Shown one piece after another: positions 22,995-35,046 of a stretch of DNA of 64,000 nucleotides; within the stretch, counting starts at the first letter, position 1, and the number at the start of each line of letters is the position of its first letter. The notes below the pieces were generated by a model. It was not told the origin of the DNA. It saw nothing but the letters and a program-made list of their open reading frames with translations, and did no database searches. The position numbers and the translations under genes were made by a program. Source of the stretch: Ochotona curzoniae (taxonomy: Eukaryota > Chordata > Mammalia > Lagomorpha > Ochotonidae); contig NW_024466599.1 of NCBI RefSeq assembly GCF_017591425.1, positions 75,372,501-75,436,500 of the forward strand, read 5' to 3'.

Positions 22995-23468
22995 TCTGCA
23001 GAGCCTGGATAACCCTCTGACCAAGACGACCCTGCAGTGCCTGGATAACCTCCTGACTGAGACGACCCTGCAGTGCCTGGGATAACCTCCTGACCAGGAT
23101 GACCCTGCAATGCCTGGGATCACCCCCTGACCGGGATGACCCTACAGTGCCTGGGATAACCCCCTGACCGGGACGACCCTGCAGGGCCTGGGATAACCCC
23201 CTGACCGAGACGACCCTGCAGGGCCTGGGATAACCCCCTGATCGAGACGACCCTGCAGTGCCTGGATAACCTCCTGACTGAGACGACCCTACAGTGCCTG
23301 GGATAACCCCCTGACCAGGATGACCCTGCAGTGCCTGGATAACCACCTGACCGGGACGACCCTGCAGGGCCTGGATAACCACCTGATCGGGATGACCCTG
23401 CAGTGCCTGGGATAACCCCCTGACTGGGATGACCCTGCCTGGATAACCCCCTGACCGAGACGACCCTG
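22995..23468. repeat. 37-bp minisatellite, about 13 units
   Basis: Tandem units of the form CTGACCGGGACGACCCTGCA plus GTGCCTGGGATAACCCC, mostly 35-37 bp. Variants at fixed positions (GGGACG/GAGACG/GGGATG, CAGTG/CAGGG, GGGATAACCCC/GGATAACCT) are interspersed, not clustered. The last full unit before the end has an internal deletion. The minus strand has no stop codon in the consensus in any frame, which produces long spurious open frames. Confidence 0.95.
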
Positions 23469-26059
23469 GCTCCTGAAGAGAACGCCTGCTTAGTCATCCG
23501 GGCATTTCTGAGTCCCTTCCTCTCCTGCTGCCGTTCCTTCTTAATCAGTAAAATGGAATCTTGAAAGCTGGCTCTTTTGGAAACTATCAGCCATTTACAG
23601 TGAAAATACTTAAGACCATCAGCGAAGTGGTCTCCACCTGTCTTGCGTAAGGTGAACTTGAAAACCCTGTTGTGGTGTGCTCTGGTATAATGCATGCGGG
23701 CAGTCAGGGTGTGTTTTGGAAAGCTAGTCCTGCTGCGCTAACAGATCCGGGGAGCACGGGTTTCCTTGTTGAGATTGCAAGGGTAGAAGCGTGTACGTGC
23801 ACTTGATGAGGTTGCACAAGTGTGATCGCCTAACCACCCCGTGTCTCAGACCACAGCCCTGTACTCTTGACTAAAACCAGCAGGGCATACTTAACTCGTT
23901 TTCCACGTTGAGGGTTCCATGAATGCATCCAGATGAATGAGGGAGGGCGTCAGCAATGTGGGCATGTGGGGCAACACTGGGTGTCTGTCTCTGCTTGGGG
24001 AATTTACGTTTCAGAGGGGTGGTAAGCAGTGTTGTTCCCCAAGTGCCCAGCTTCACTTCAGTTGTGTCTTTGCACATTCCTACAAGGTGAATTAAATGAA
24101 TAGGGGAAAACTGATGTGAATTCAATCCATGGGAAGAAAATATCTATTACAGATGATGGGAGTTTATGCGTTTCTCCACTTCTGTGTGGAGGGCTTTATT
24201 GACCTGTACTTGTCTGTGCTAGTCCTGGGCTCAGTCCTGTACTTGTCTCTGCTAGGTCCAGTACCCCGTTCGGGGACTAGTGTTCATTATGGTGCTGGTT
24301 GCCACAGTAGTCTTTCAGAAAGGGACCCGAAATCCCGCTTTGTTTTGGCTTTACATCGTGGCAATATAAAGTTAAAAACTGCGTGTCCTTTTAGGGTTTT
24401 CCTGCACAGCTTACCCCACCAACTGCTTTCTTTCAGCATCTTCTGCTACCCTGTTCAGAAAAATGTCCACTTTGACTCTTAACCTTCTTTCCTGAGCAAA
24501 ATCAGGATCTTGGGCAGTACTTACCCCACCTCGGTCCCTAGGCTGGTGGTTTTTTGTTGTTGTTTGCTTGTTGTAAGAAACCCTTTAAGCGCCGATGGGA
24601 TTCTGAAGCTTTCGCTGATTTAGCTCGTCAGTGTTAGGGGATGAAGAAGTGCTGCTGCTGAGTGGGGATGTTGAATTTCAGGCTTTATACAAGGAAGGAG
24701 GTGCCAGTCATGCAGTTCTAGGTTGTGCAAACCAAGGGGCAAAAGTGATAGGCCTGCCCAGGCAACATGCTACCAGGTGCTGCAGGTGGAGCGAGGGTCT
24801 TCAGTACTCCCTGCCTGGGTACTGGGAGCAACTTGCAGCTGTGTCTTTAGGAGGGTGGATGGGAGGGAACTTGGTCTAACTCCCTGTGATGCCTGTGGAG
24901 TGATGAGTTCTAGGGGTGTTCTGAATTGAGGCCCAGTGTGCTTTTCCTGGCTCAGGCTCAGCAGCATGTGCAGCCTGCCCTAAGCTAGTCAGTTAAAACA
25001 AAGCACTCCCGTTCGTGACTCCCATGAGCTTTTGCCTTCCTGTCCAAACAAGATGCTTCCAGAGAAGGAAACCAGCTTGTAAAGTTAGCACAGAAAAAAA
25101 CCCTTTTGGCAATTTGGTATGGACTCCTCTTCCTAATTTGTAATTTCGTAACTTTTTAAAGCTGCTGGCACTAACGACCGACTTTTAAGCTGTTTAATCA
25201 TCCTGAGGAAGGCCTGACTGGTAGGGTGATAGCCATGTTAATCCAATTCAGTTCATTTCCTGGGAGCACAAAATTTTAACTATGGTTTCATTAACTTACA
25301 GTCTTGATCCATCTATTTCAGAGCCAGTTTTAAATTACCTCCTATTTCCAGAAGTTGTGTTTTGGAAGGCAGCTATTTTTACGGTGTAAGATTTTTGTGA
25401 AAAGAATAGGAGTCAATGCTATCTTGTAACATTGGTCTTTTTGTTTTGTTGGAAAAAAGTTTTACTTGAAAAATAACACATATTTAAAAAGGTGAGGGGC
25501 TGTCAAAATCATACTCATGGAAGCCCCCCCTCCTGCTCCAGTCATTCTGGCGGTTTCACCGATCATCATTTCCAGAACTTTCTTGTTCTGGAAACTTCGG
25601 AGTACTCAGTTACCCAAGTCATTTTGTCCCCCTTTTAGTGTTAACAAAAGCGAAGGGATCCAGACATCACAACATACCCTTGAGAACAAGACAGACTGCT
25701 GGATTGCACATGTTAAAGGGTGGGTGTTTTAGTGTGTGAAGTATACATCAGTTTAATAAAAAAGTAACCTTGCAGTTTGGGGACCGGCTTGGAGAGAAAT
25801 AGCCATTTATGAATGCTTTCATCTTGGCATTATTGGCTATGAAAAATGAGATCCCCTAAGATCTGTGTAGCTTGAATTAAAGATAAAAACCTTGTATGGA
25901 TTAGAGAGCCTGTGGTGAGCCTGCCCGGGTTCCCGTAATTAAATCCATGTGAACAGTTACACTGACCGTGAGGAGGGTAACTGTGGTGTGCCATTGGGGC
26001 AGCTTAATTGACAATGTCTTGGGAGCCATGATACAAGGCATTTTTGCCTCCTTTTTCTG
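23469..26059. other. Unassigned non-coding sequence
   Basis: About 2.6 kb with very little recognisable repeat content, which is unusual for this window. 25080-25500 is AT-rich. No gene found on either strand. Confidence 0.45.
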
Positions 26060-26535
26060 AGTTATATAAGGTGAGTCTTGGCAATCTTTCCTGCTTAGAA
26101 CATGGATTCCTCCTGCTTGACAGTGAATAGCATTTCACTGTAGACAGGAATTCTTCACCTGCTCACCTTGTCATGAGCGTTCAGGAAGTGTCCATTGGAA
26201 AACTGCAGCACATTGGCCTCCAGAGAGGTGCTCGCTTCATGGCATCCCATGGCATCCTCCGTGTGTGTGCCACCTGCTTGCACCCGGCCACATTCTGGGT
26301 TAAATTTTCCAAGCTTCCAATTTGGAAATATGTAGGTTTACACAGAGTTGCAGAAATAGTATGAAGAACTCCTGTGTGCTGTTGGTCCGGCTTCCTCAGA
26401 CGTTAACGTGAAATGACTACAGTGCAGTTAGAGATCGGATGCCAACCTTGATACAGTGCTGTTGTCACCATGCTTTGATCTCTGAGGGCCTGACAGGTGT
26501 CATTGAGTTTCACACTAAGTTTCCGATGAACAAAG
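26060..26535 (+). mobile_element. Ancient LINE-1 3' UTR fragments
   Basis: GTGAATAGCATTTCACTGTAG resembles the L1 'gaatagtattccat' motif. ATAGTATGAAGAACTCCTGTG, then a CAGACGTTAACGTG block and TTTCACACTAAGTTTCC, resemble the downstream L1M 3' UTR. Strongly diverged. Confidence 0.5.
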
Positions 26536-26823
26536 TCCAGCACCTTTCCTTGTGTCTGGAAGCCGGGTTTTCTTCCCCATTCTTCCTTTGGCCAATTTTC
26601 TTGGCTTGCTGGTCTTGTGGTTGGTCTCCAGGAGCTCTGTTGGATTTATTTGTGCTGTGTTTGGCATGAGAAGTACTTTTCATTTTTTATGTGGCCAAAT
26701 TCATCCATCTTTTACATCGGTTTCTAGGTTTGGAATCAGATTTTAATTTTTTATTTACTATTTTTGTTTTTTTAAAGTTCTCTATGCAGGGTTATAATGG
26801 ATGCTTTCCATTGTGTCTTTTTT

Positions 26824-27156
26824 CTTTTTTAAGATTAATTATTTTTTTTTTCTTTATTGGAAAGGCAGCTATACAGAGAGGAGGAAAGACAGAGAGGAAG
26901 ATCTTCCGTCTGATGATTCACTCACCAAGTGGCCACGTTGGCTGGAGCTGCACTGATTCAAATCCAGAAGTCAGGAACTTCTGGGTCTACCACACAGGTG
27001 CAGGGTACCAAGACCTTGGGCTGTCTTCAACTGCTTTCCCAGGCCACAGGCAGGGAGCTGGATGGAAAGTGGAGCTGCCGGGATTAGAACTGGCACCCAT
27101 ATGGGATCCTGGTGTGTTCAAGGCGAGGACTTTAGCTGCTAGGCTACCACATGTCC
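26824..27156 (-). mobile_element. CSINE, full length
   Basis: T-rich tail, GGAAAGGCAGCTATACAGAG, GATCTTCCGTCTGATGATTC and CACCCATATGGGATCCTGG; head ends near 27156. TGTCTTTTTT-type sequence flanks both sides and may be the target-site duplication. Confidence 0.9.
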
Positions 27157-28390
27157 TATGTCTTTTTTTTTTTTTTGTCAATTTTAGGGGCATTCTGAGC
27201 TGATGTGTTGTACCACCGGAGTGGTATTCTTCCAGATGACTAAGTAGCCTTGACTGTTTCTGAGTGCGCCTCTCCCCAGTGCCCAGCTTGGTTGTCCATT
27301 GAATTCCTAGGTAGACTTGGGTCCATTTACTGTGCTCCTTCTTGCTCAGTAGTTACTTTTATGCTTGTTGTTTTGGTCTCTCTTCTTTACAAGAACAAGT
27401 GCTGGAGGAGACTAACTTTATGAGAAGTTCTTTGAGCACACAATGGTGGAGATTCAAGGCCAAGATCAGGTGTCTCATTGGCCTGGCTTCTGTTGAAGGC
27501 AGTGTGGGAGTCAGTGTGCGGGATCCCAGAGTGAGTTACGACACACAGCGAGTCTGGCACCCACTGGGGCTTCTCTGTAACCACTTTCTGACTATTTCCG
27601 TTTTCCAAGGGCAGTCCACCTGATGACATTGATCTCCTACTAGGTCCTACCTGGAGGTTTTACCTCCTGCCCATGTACCTCTCCTATCACAAGAAGCCAT
27701 TGGCTCCCCAGGAATCTCGTTTTGCAGGCTCTATGCTTACTAAGGGGAGGCAAGTCAGGGTGGCCTGGGGCGTACCAGATTGAAGGTCTTGAGCGTTTTT
27801 GGAAAGTACCTGAGAATCCCCAGCAGTTGCCTTTAAGTTTACATGCTGGTGGCCGACATGGTCCCTTGGCAACGTTCTCTGTGTTCCCTGCACTAGCATC
27901 TCACAGTGCTCCCTTCTTGTTTTCTTCTTGGCACCTGCTTCCTGGGAAGCAGGGTCAGTACAGCTGACCAGCCAGGCTGCCCAGTACGGGGAGCACAGGC
28001 TCAAGGTCAAGGTCTCTTTTGCTGACCAGGCACTTGTATGCCATTTTCCCTGTGCATGTCGTCGTCTTTGCATGTCGGAATGGGGATAAGGGAGCGACAT
28101 GGTGCAGTTAGGTCAGAGTGTGAACATATGTGGAAAGTGTTCAGGCTGCGTCATGCTGGTTGGTTGGTCAGTGGTGGCTGTTTTCATAGGTCGGTTTCCT
28201 TTCCTCTTTAGTGCTGAGGCCAAGGGTGATTGGATAGAGTCAAGCCCTTTCTTCCCTCAGTCCCTGGAAATACCTCGCAGGACCCCTGTGTGAAATCCTT
28301 CAAGAGAACATGCTGAACCCTATACAAGGAAACTTTGAAAGTTTGAGGGTGGGGGTGGGCGGGGGAGGGAATTTGAAAGAAAAGTTGGAG
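27157..28390. other. Unassigned non-coding sequence
   Basis: Begins with a 14-nt T-run. Nothing else recognised. A G-rich patch lies at 28345-28372. Confidence 0.45.
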
Positions 28391-28575
28391 TGGATATTTA
28401 GCTTAATGATGATGTCAGCTTAGTTTGTGGGTTTGATTCCTGCCGCCAGCCTGGAAAGCCTGAGTTAAGTTTCTGGCTGCTGGCTTTGGTCGCAGTCCAG
28501 TCCAGTACTTTCTAAAACGCTCATGACCTTCAACCTGGGAGCGCTCTCTGTGTGTCTTTTTCTGTCTCCGGGCAC
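28391..28575 (+). mobile_element. Old CSINE copy
   Basis: GGATATTTAGCTTAATGATG resembles the old head form 'gcatttagcctagtggtt'. Then come a CCTGCCGCCAGCCTGG block, an ACCTGGGAGCGCTCTCTG block, and a CTGTGTGTCTTTTTCTGTC tail side. Confidence 0.4.
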
Positions 28576-28639
28576 CTATGTCGCTAGCCTACTCTCTTTC
28601 TGAGCATCTCAGGAGTTTTATTTTATTAAAAATGTTTTC

Positions 28640-28684
28640 TTTTGTGCTTTATTTTGGTGTAGTTTTGAAATTTATCCCTGCAAG
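28640..28684 (+). mobile_element. Partial mariner-type MITE
   Basis: TTTATTTTGGTGTAGTTTTG followed by AAATTTATCCC matches the core of the family, opposite in orientation to the abutting copy at 28682. Confidence 0.45.
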
Positions 28685-28806
28685 GCGTCTCCAGAAAGGT
28701 TACAGAAAATGCGTATGATACAAAAAGCATTGTGTCGATTAGAGAGAACACTTGCACCGAAGCTAAATTAATAGCATTTTCTATTCGCTTTTTGAAATCC
28801 CCTTGT
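28682..28806 (-). mobile_element. Mariner-type MITE
   Basis: CAGAAAGGTTACAGAAAATGC on the left and GCATTTTCTATTCGCTTTTTG plus AAATCCCC on the right are the inverted ends. The interior aligns with the copies at 5724 and 56122. Confidence 0.55.
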
Positions 28807-30149
28807 CTGTAACCGTGTGTTTTCGTATATTTGTGGCCACGAAGAAGTTGAATTTGCGAATTATGCATAGTCGGAGATGAGCACAACTGGCAAAAGAACA
28901 GACCTACCAAAAGAGTGTAATAAAGTCACATGGATGCCTTCCACCTAAATTGTATTACTTCCTTGTTGTATTGTGGCATGAGTTTTGGCCCATGGTCAAC
29001 CAGGGTAACTTGAAACCTTGGGAAGCAAAGTGAGCAGGCAGCAGAAATGTTGAATTCCTTGTGTGCATGCGTGTGATGGGCACACAGGGAAGTGGAATCC
29101 CCTTGGGGTAGGATAGCCCAGGAGTCCTGAGGTCTGGGAAAGGTCCTCTTTCTGTGTTTGGTCTGAGAGAGTAGGCTCGAAGCTTGCAGCCGGAAGTGAC
29201 TCATGGCACGAATGTGCTTGATGGCTGCACACCCACCTGGTTTGTCCGTTGTCAAAGAGAAGCATCCTCCAAGTGAAATGGCTCCAAGAAGGATTGAGGC
29301 TCATTAAGGGCAGAGGGAACGGGAGAGCCCAGCGCTGCCAGGCAGCTACAGCCAGCATGCCCCTGAGCTTGGCACCTTGGCAGGTGTCTGTGTGGTCCCA
29401 CCTGGTTCCTGTCAATGTCCTCTGAGTGGCCTTGTCAGAGGGGAGAAGCAGTAGGTGACCAGAGGTATGCACATGTTTTAGAGTTCTGAGTGGAGGAAAA
29501 GGCGGAATCAGGGGAAGGGACATTTTGCAAGATGAGAAATGGGAGGTGAGAGTTGCCAGAACGTGGGCGTATCTTAGCGTCTTCTCAGTGCTGCTGGGTG
29601 TCTGCGTGTGGCCAGACCTCCTTATGTGCCCGCTCAGTCTGGTGTAAATGTGACTTCCAGCCATGGTCCCCATCACTCTTTAGAGCATTACCATCTCCTG
29701 GGGGACCCAAGTCTGCCCTCTGTTGACCAGCTCAGTGAACCAGCCTCCTCTCTCCCCCACATCACTAACACATCTTGCGCGTGGCTACGAGATGAATTTT
29801 TTCTTTTCACTATGTTTATGTAAGGAACCCAAATACAGGATTGGCAGAAAAGAAAAAAGACTGGGTGATAGTGCTTGAGAGGGAACTTTGTGGAGTGCTG
29901 CCTGAGACGGAGTGACCCAGACCTGGAGGCCCGCTGGGAACATCAAGGCCACAGGCAGGGAGCTACACACACACCTTGTGAAGGGGACTTCAGGGGTTGT
30001 TCCTGTTCTTTCCCAAGTCCCTTCCAGGGTTAGCTGTTTGAGAACAGGGAGGTGGTGCTTGGTTTTGTCTGCTTTCATACCGAGAAGCATTTTGTCCTGC
30101 CTGCTCGGGGAGTGAAGTATCATTTTCCTTGCGTACCAGGTATGTATGG
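28807..30149. other. Unassigned non-coding sequence
   Basis: Includes a 226-codon minus-strand open frame (28996-29676) with no recognisable domain. No repeat family recognised. Confidence 0.45.
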
Positions 30150-30275
30150 GGGACTCCATTGGGTGCTTTGCATACCCTACGGTAGATCCTACAGATCTGC
30201 AAGGCAGGATCACAGTCTGATTCTTTATCTTGCATGCATGGACAAGGAAATGGGGCTTTGAGAGTGGTAAGCCAT
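30150..30275 (-). mobile_element. MIR fragment
   Basis: GGTGCTTTGCATACCCTACG, then a GATTCTTTATCTTGCATGC block and GACAAGGAAATGGGGCTTTG, follow the order of the minus-strand 3' half of MIR (core to 'gaggaaactgaggc'). Confidence 0.45.
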
Positions 30276-31018
30276 CTCACCAATAAGTTTTGTATCAAAG
30301 TTAGTGTTTGTTCCAAGCCTGCCTCCTGTGTCTAGATCTGTTAGGTGGGCTGTGTTGGATGGCCATGGGCACAGCACTGCATCTGCTGTTTCCATTGCCC
30401 TTGGGGAAGGGCTTGTAACTGGTGCCACAACTTGGATGAAGACCTGCCAACCCGCTTCTGAGTTGCAGGTGATGAGTGCATAGGATGGTGGGGGAGCATC
30501 TGTGTCTCAGGTCCATGATGGATGAAAAGTGGCACGATGAAGGGGCAGTACACACATCAGCTTCCCCCAGGAGGCCCTGGCCTGGTGAGCCAGCCACCCT
30601 ACCTGGTGAGCTGAATTCCTCGCGTAAAGATGATGCAGGATTCAAGACCCATATTTTCCTGTTCTGTAGTGGGCACTGGCTGGGCACTGCCTGAGTTCTC
30701 TTGTTGACTACTAACTGCATGGTGCCTTCTTGGCTTTTTGGAGGCGAGCTGGGTGTCCGGCAGCATCCTCAGTGTTGGTAGACCAATGTTCAGTAGTTGA
30801 AGGAACTTGAAGTCCAACTGGAAGAGGGAGCAGAACTGAGATGGCGAGATTCACGAAGTGGTCGTTTTTCAATTAGGACAGTGTCGCTTGGAGGAGTCTT
30901 AAGATGTGTCCTAGTGGTCCAGCCTGGGGAAGGGAGACCAGACTTACTCTCTAAAGTGATTACATAAATGTAATACTCACTTGGCTTGTCTCCTCAGAAT
31001 TAAAGCATTCTTTGTGGT
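30276..31018. other. Unassigned non-coding sequence
   Basis: Nothing recognised. Confidence 0.45.
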
Positions 31019-31264
31019 ACATCAGCTTCCCGTATCTGAGAACTGCTTCCAGTCTCAGCTGTTCCACTTCCTGTCCAGCTCTCAGCTCATGCACCTGGGA
31101 AAACAGTAGGAGATGACCCAAGTGCATGGGCCCCTGCATGCTCATGGCAGGGAATGGAGCTCCTGGCCTTGGCTTGGCACAGCCCTCAGTCGTGGTGGCC
31201 ACTTGGAGAGAGGGGTGGAAGATCCTTGTGTCTTTGTCATTCTGCTTTTCAAATAAATCTTAAA
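31019..31264 (+). mobile_element. CSINE, 5'-diverged
   Basis: CTGTTCCACTTCCTGTCCAG, GGGAAAACAGTAGGAGATG, then a GGTGGCCACTTGGAGAGAGG block and an AATAAATCTTAAAG tail. Confidence 0.78.
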
Positions 31265-31280
31265 GAAAGGACTATTTTGA

Positions 31281-31591
31281 GCCTGGTGTGATGGCCCAAT
31301 GGTTAAATCCTCGCCTTTCACATGCAGTGTGATCCCATAAGAGCAATGGTTCATGTCTCCGATGCTCCACTTCCCTTCCAGCTCCCTGCTTGAGGCCTGG
31401 GAAAGCAGTGGAGAATGGTGCAAAGGGCTTTGGGACCCTGTACCTGAGAGGGAGACCTGGAAGAAGCTCCTGACTCGGTTTGGCTCAGCTCTGGCCTTTG
31501 TGGTCACTTGGGGAGTGAACCAGTGGATAGAGGATCTTTGTCTCTCCTTTCCTTTGTAAATCTGCCTTTCCAGGAAAAGTAATTTTTTTTT
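31281..31591 (+). mobile_element. CSINE, full length, with target-site duplication
   Basis: Head GCCTGGTGTGATGGCCCAAT, CCAGCTCCCTGCTTGAGG, and GGGAGACCTGGAAGAAGCTCC. The flanks GAAAGGACTATTTTGA (31265-31280) and GAAAGAACTGTTTTAA (31592-31607) match at 14 of 16 positions. The left duplication overlaps the tail of the previous SINE. Confidence 0.9.
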
Positions 31592-31929
31592 GAAAGAACT
31601 GTTTTAATTTTCAGGCAGATACTTTGGATAGCACACATCGGTTTTAGAAGTTAACTTTAGCTAATTTTTTTATAAGCACGTTATCTTCCTGCAAGTGAAA
31701 GAAAGTTCCCCTGCTCTGCGGCATTCTGTTTAACTTTGGCTCTTCACGAGGGGGTGAGCTCCTGGAAGGAAGGCAGTGTCGCCTCTGCCTTCTTAATGTG
31801 CAGTTTATACGTGGCATATGTGCAGTCCTGCTGACCAGGTGACTGATTGCGTCTCCAAGGAAACCTGCTCTCTGCGGGCTCAGTCATCCCATTGGGAAGT
31901 TACAGACCAGGATTGTCTGTGTCCAGTTT

Positions 31930-32215
31930 ATGTATTTTTTTTTTTGGAAAGAGTAAATAAATATGCTGCTAACTGCTGGTTTACTGCCCCAAAACTTGCC
32001 ACAGCCGCTTGGCAAGGACCAAAGCTGGGAGCCAGAAACACCATCCTGGGTGTCACATGGAGCCTGGTTACTTGAGCCATCACTGGTATGTCCCAGGTTT
32101 GCATTAATGGGAGGCTTGAGTCAGGAGTCGGCGTACTCTATTGTAGAAGGTGGGTGTCTTAACCAGAGCCTCAAGTGCTAAGCCAAGGCACAACCTTGGA
32201 TGCAGTTTACAACAA
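31930..32215 (-). mobile_element. Old CSINE copy
   Basis: T-run, a diverged GCTGGTTTACTGCCCCAAAAC block, AAAGCTGGGAGCCAGAAACAC and head-side GTGCTAAGCCAAGGCAC. Confidence 0.55.
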
Positions 32216-32217
32216 AA

Positions 32218-32442
32218 TGAGAGGGCATCTGGACCAGTGGCTAAGTTGCCCACGTCTCACTTTGATGCTCTGCTCTCTAGTACCCGACTTGGATCTCCTG
32301 CTAATACAGACCCTGGGACACAGCAGTGGTGGCTCAGCCGGTGGGTTCCCACCACCTACATGGCTCCTGGCCTTGGCTGGCTCCAATCCCTTCCAATTCC
32401 AGGAAGTGAACCAGCAGAAAGGAGCTCTCTGTCTCATAGACT
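32218..32442 (+). mobile_element. Old CSINE copy
   Basis: Head-like GCATCTGGACCAGTGGCTAAG, a CATGGCTCCTGGCCTTGG block and a GAAGTGAACCAGCAGAAAGG block in plus order. Confidence 0.55.
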
Positions 32443-32541
32443 GAGAGGAAAGAAAGAGAAGGAAAGGATGGGAAGGGAGGCAATAAGGAAGTGGTAGGAA
32501 GGGCAGATAAGGAAGAGAAGGAAGGAAGAAGGGAGGGAGGA
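32443..32541 (+). repeat. Purine-rich (GGAA/AGGA) low-complexity tract
   Basis: Almost uninterrupted A/G tract, likely grown from the 3' end of the preceding SINE. Confidence 0.85.
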
Positions 32542-34379
32542 ACCCAGAATGTGTGCCCTGCTGGCTAGGGCTAGTCTTTTTTTAGGTAGCCACTGTATGT
32601 AGATTATGAAGGTTCATATAGTAAGAGTTTCTTTACATGGCCCCTCTTGATTTTTTTCTTCTTCCTACACTGGTGTGCTGTAACTGCACACCCTAACCAC
32701 TTCGGAGCTTTTAGAAGCTGCAAATGTTTCAGCCCCTCAATCTCGGGTGGAGACTGGAATGGACAGGCCAGGAGCCTTCTTTTTCCGGGAGTGTGTGGTC
32801 AGAGCAGTCACAGTTCTGGTTGTTTTCAACAGCCGGAAGATGCCCCGTTCTGTGAGCTGCACCTTGGAAAGGGGGCTGCCAGGTGGAGGAGTAGCATGGC
32901 TGGTTGGCTGAGCCTGTCTCCTTCGCGTGCCTCTCCGTGAAGCAAGCTTCACCTGCGCTTGCTTATGGGATGGATTGCTTCCATCAAGATAGTGTTTTTA
33001 GGATTTCCCTACTTCCGGGATGTGCTGTAGAAGGTAAAATCGTGAGTTCAGGGAGAGCTTGGAATCTCTTCAGTGCACAAGGCTGCATCGTGGAGCCAAA
33101 GTTGGTCATTTCAAGATGTGTGTAAATGAACCAACCAGAGCTTTTCTTTGAAGCTTGCATGCAATGGGGATTACTTGGGAAACTTTGGCAGGACAAGGAA
33201 GTGGATTTGACTTTCTGCCAGAGGCCAGTGAAATCTCTCTTTTCCCCTCTTTGTGCCCGGTGAAAAGGCCAGGCATGTTGCCCTTTGCATTTTTGTCTGG
33301 TTTCGGTGTTCACACAGCTAATCTGGCCAGCATGAGGATTCCCACTTCTGAGCTCAACAGGGGGCTCTTTGGGGCTATCCACAGTGAAATGACTTAATTG
33401 GATTTCGGCCCAGATGCTGTGTTTGAATTGCTTTGTGGGTGGCATTCCCTGAGCAGCTGCTACGGGAAGCCACATGCAAGGATTTGGTTTTAGAAATCAG
33501 TGGCACTCATTGATTCTGTCCTGCTCACTGCTAATTTATTTAATAAATGCGACACTTGAAGAGTGCGATTTCAGCGTGGCTTCCGCTTACCTGTTGTACA
33601 GCCCTATGATGCTATTTGCAGGGTGGCTGTGGGAGGGAACTGGATTCTCTGAAAACTCAGGCCGGAGGATTATTGACTAATGTAGGATATTGGGCCATGA
33701 CAATAGACTTGGCAGATGTAACCCAGGAATTTCCACTTTATTGGAAGATAAATATGGCATGAGTTATGTTACCTGGCACCTGTCCTGGCCTCTCCATAAG
33801 GTACTTGCCAGTGAAGAAGTTGAGATCCCTTCCCAAGGCCTCTTCTGCTAAATGTGAGTTAATGATCTTACAACATGGTGGTTTCCACAGGAATGGGAGA
33901 CATTTTCCAGGAGAGCCTGGTGGCACCCGTTCCTCAGGGCTGGACTGGGCTGGGCTGGGCTGGGCAGTGGCATTGGGAAGCCAGAAGCCAAAATATTTCC
34001 AGGTGGAACTCCAGGGAACAGGTTGTTGAGTGGTGCTAGCGTCTGGGATGATCGAACGCCGACAGTTTCAAGAGTATTTCAAGAGTATTTGAATGTAGAC
34101 TTTTCAAGTAGCAATATCAAATTTTTATTCAATTGAAATAATCAGATTTTCCCCTCATGGAAGTATTAGCTCTTTAAATTTATTCTTTAAGTTAAAAAAG
34201 AAACAGGACTAAAATGATGGGATCTCCAAAATTTAGTCGTTTTGAAAACTGAAGCTTTGTGCCTGCAGACCAAGATCTTACTGAGCCACCTTTGACTCTC
34301 GGTCTCTGAGTGCAGCACCTTTAGACGGCTCAGATACGCGAGTTCCTCCCGCACCTGCCTGTCTGTGGCTCACTTACTA
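32542..34379. other. Unassigned non-coding sequence
   Basis: No gene or confident repeat recognised. The 163-codon minus frame at 32984-33475 has no coding features. Holds a short GGGCT repeat. Confidence 0.45.
33943..33966 (+). repeat. GGGCT pentanucleotide repeat
   Basis: About four to five GGGCT units. Confidence 0.88.
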
Positions 34380-34520
34380 CACTTTCTAGGATAATGTCCT
34401 GCAGGCTCATACCTGTTGCCACAGATGGCAAGGTTTCTCTTTTTAGGGTTGTGTAGTATTCCATTGCCTTTTCTTTATCCGTTCAGTAATCAACAGACAC
34501 TCAGGTTATTCTCATATCTT
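34380..34520 (+). mobile_element. Ancient LINE-1 3' UTR fragment
   Basis: CACAGATGGCAAGGTTTCTC followed by GTGTAGTATTCCATTGCC, TTTCTTTATCCGTTCAGTAA and a CAGGTTATTCTCATATC block is the familiar L1M 3' UTR order. Confidence 0.72.
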
Positions 34521-34540
34521 TATTGGCTTTTTAAAAAATA

Positions 34541-34886
34541 GGGCGTCGTATGGGGTTTGGTATTATGGCATGCTGCTGCTTGCAACACTAGTATCTCATA
34601 TGTATGAGCTAGCTTGAATCCTGGCTGCTTCACTTCTAATCCCACTGCTTGCTAATAGCCTGGGAAAGCACTCCAGGATGGTTGGTGTTGGGGCTCTTGC
34701 ACCTGTGTGGGAGACCTGGAGGAAGCAGCTGGCTTCAGCCCAGCCAATCCTGGCTGTTCTGGCCAACTAGGCAGTAAACCAGCAGATGGAAGACTTCGCT
34801 CCACCTCCCTTGCTCTCACTCTGTCCTGCTCCTCCCTCTTTAACTCAGACTTTCAAATAAAGAAATACATCTTTGAGAAAAAAAAT
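34541..34886 (+). mobile_element. CSINE, near full length
   Basis: Diverged head, then CCTGGGAAAGCACTCCAGG, CCTGTGTGGGAGACCTGGAGG, GCAGTAAACCAGCAGATGG and a CAAATAAAGAAATAC tail. Confidence 0.82.
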
Positions 34887-35046
34887 TGAAAATGAGACAT
34901 TGTAAATTTCCTTTCACATGGAATCTTCTGGAATGTGTTTTTGGAATGCTGTGATGTCTGTGTGGGCATCATTCCTATTTAAGAATGGAGGAAAAGTATC
35001 AATTTAATTCTGTACTTCCGAGGTGGAAGAAGACAACATGCCATGA

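Noticed and set aside
22995..23468. CRISPR-array appearance of regularly repeated ~37-bp units
   Set aside because: Units are directly contiguous with no unique spacers, carry internal variants, and lie in mammalian DNA.
22894..23695. Open frames with repeated glycine-rich motifs (22894-23382 and 23120-23695)
   Set aside because: They are translations of the 37-bp minisatellite, whose minus-strand unit simply lacks stop codons.
28996..29676. 226-codon minus-strand open frame
   Set aside because: No recognisable family, H/S/T/L-biased composition typical of antisense random frames, and no supporting signals.
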